Assembly (NCBI GenBank): GCA_028065725.1
Contig: JAPTVL010000309.1
Location: forward strand, 1-6,504
DNA: 6,504 bases
Source: Betaproteobacteria bacterium
GTDB lineage: Bacteria; Pseudomonadota; Gammaproteobacteria; Burkholderiales; Rhodocyclaceae
Reading direction: 5' to 3'
Both the position numbers and the translations under genes were made by a program. How positions within the stretch are numbered: the stretch's first letter is position 1; every line of letters begins with the position of its first letter. The notes beneath the pieces are model-generated. The model was not told where the DNA came from and searched no databases. It was given only the letters and a program-made list of their open reading frames with translations. Shown here one piece after another: positions 6,449 through 6,504 of this stretch.

Positions 6449-6504
6449 CAGCCGTGTGCCCTGCCGCCCCGAATCCCGCGCCAGCGGCGGCGCACCATAA
6501 GAAT

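Overview
The window is GC-rich, densely coded chromosomal DNA whose proteins read as proteobacterial. The best fit is a betaproteobacterium, possibly of the Rhodocyclales type. That placement is an inference from overall protein character and from the pairing of heme genes with a two-gene ferredoxin-linked 2-oxoacid oxidoreductase; no marker gene proves it. I see no mobile element, tRNA, rRNA, CRISPR array or phage gene.

Layout: the 3' end of a hemY-like gene enters from the left edge on the + strand (2-958). Everything else is on the - strand and reads right to left: iorA (6335-4443), iorB (4446-3832), folD (3811-2960), purE (2963-2463), hemF (2463-1549) and a zinc-ribbon NUDIX hydrolase (1512-979). 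The junctions are a 4-nt ATGA overlap (iorA/iorB), a 20-nt gap, a 4-nt ATGA overlap (folD/purE), a 1-nt TGATG overlap (purE/hemF) and a 36-nt gap. This looks like one transcription unit that meets hemY tail to tail across 20 nt.

The 169-nt region right of iorA (6336-6504) holds no gene I can support, but it is the most structured non-coding DNA here. Read on the - strand it contains a sigma70-like promoter, an 18-bp perfect dyad over the predicted transcription start, a GC-rich stem-loop followed directly by a T6 run (an intrinsic-terminator shape), and then the iorA ribosome binding site. This suggests the unit is controlled by a repressor or activator at the dyad and perhaps by leader attenuation. 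Nothing clear is visible in 6449-6504.

Functionally, IorAB would oxidatively decarboxylate arylpyruvates to acyl-CoA with ferredoxin as acceptor. FolD makes one-carbon folates, including the formyl donor for purine synthesis. PurE carries out a purine ring step. HemF performs the oxygen-dependent coproporphyrinogen oxidation, and HemY belongs to the same heme pathway. The unusual point is that an oxygen-labile type of ferredoxin oxidoreductase leads an operon that also carries the oxygen-requiring heme enzyme. I found no convincing unknown multi-gene system; the iorAB leader is the part most worth testing.
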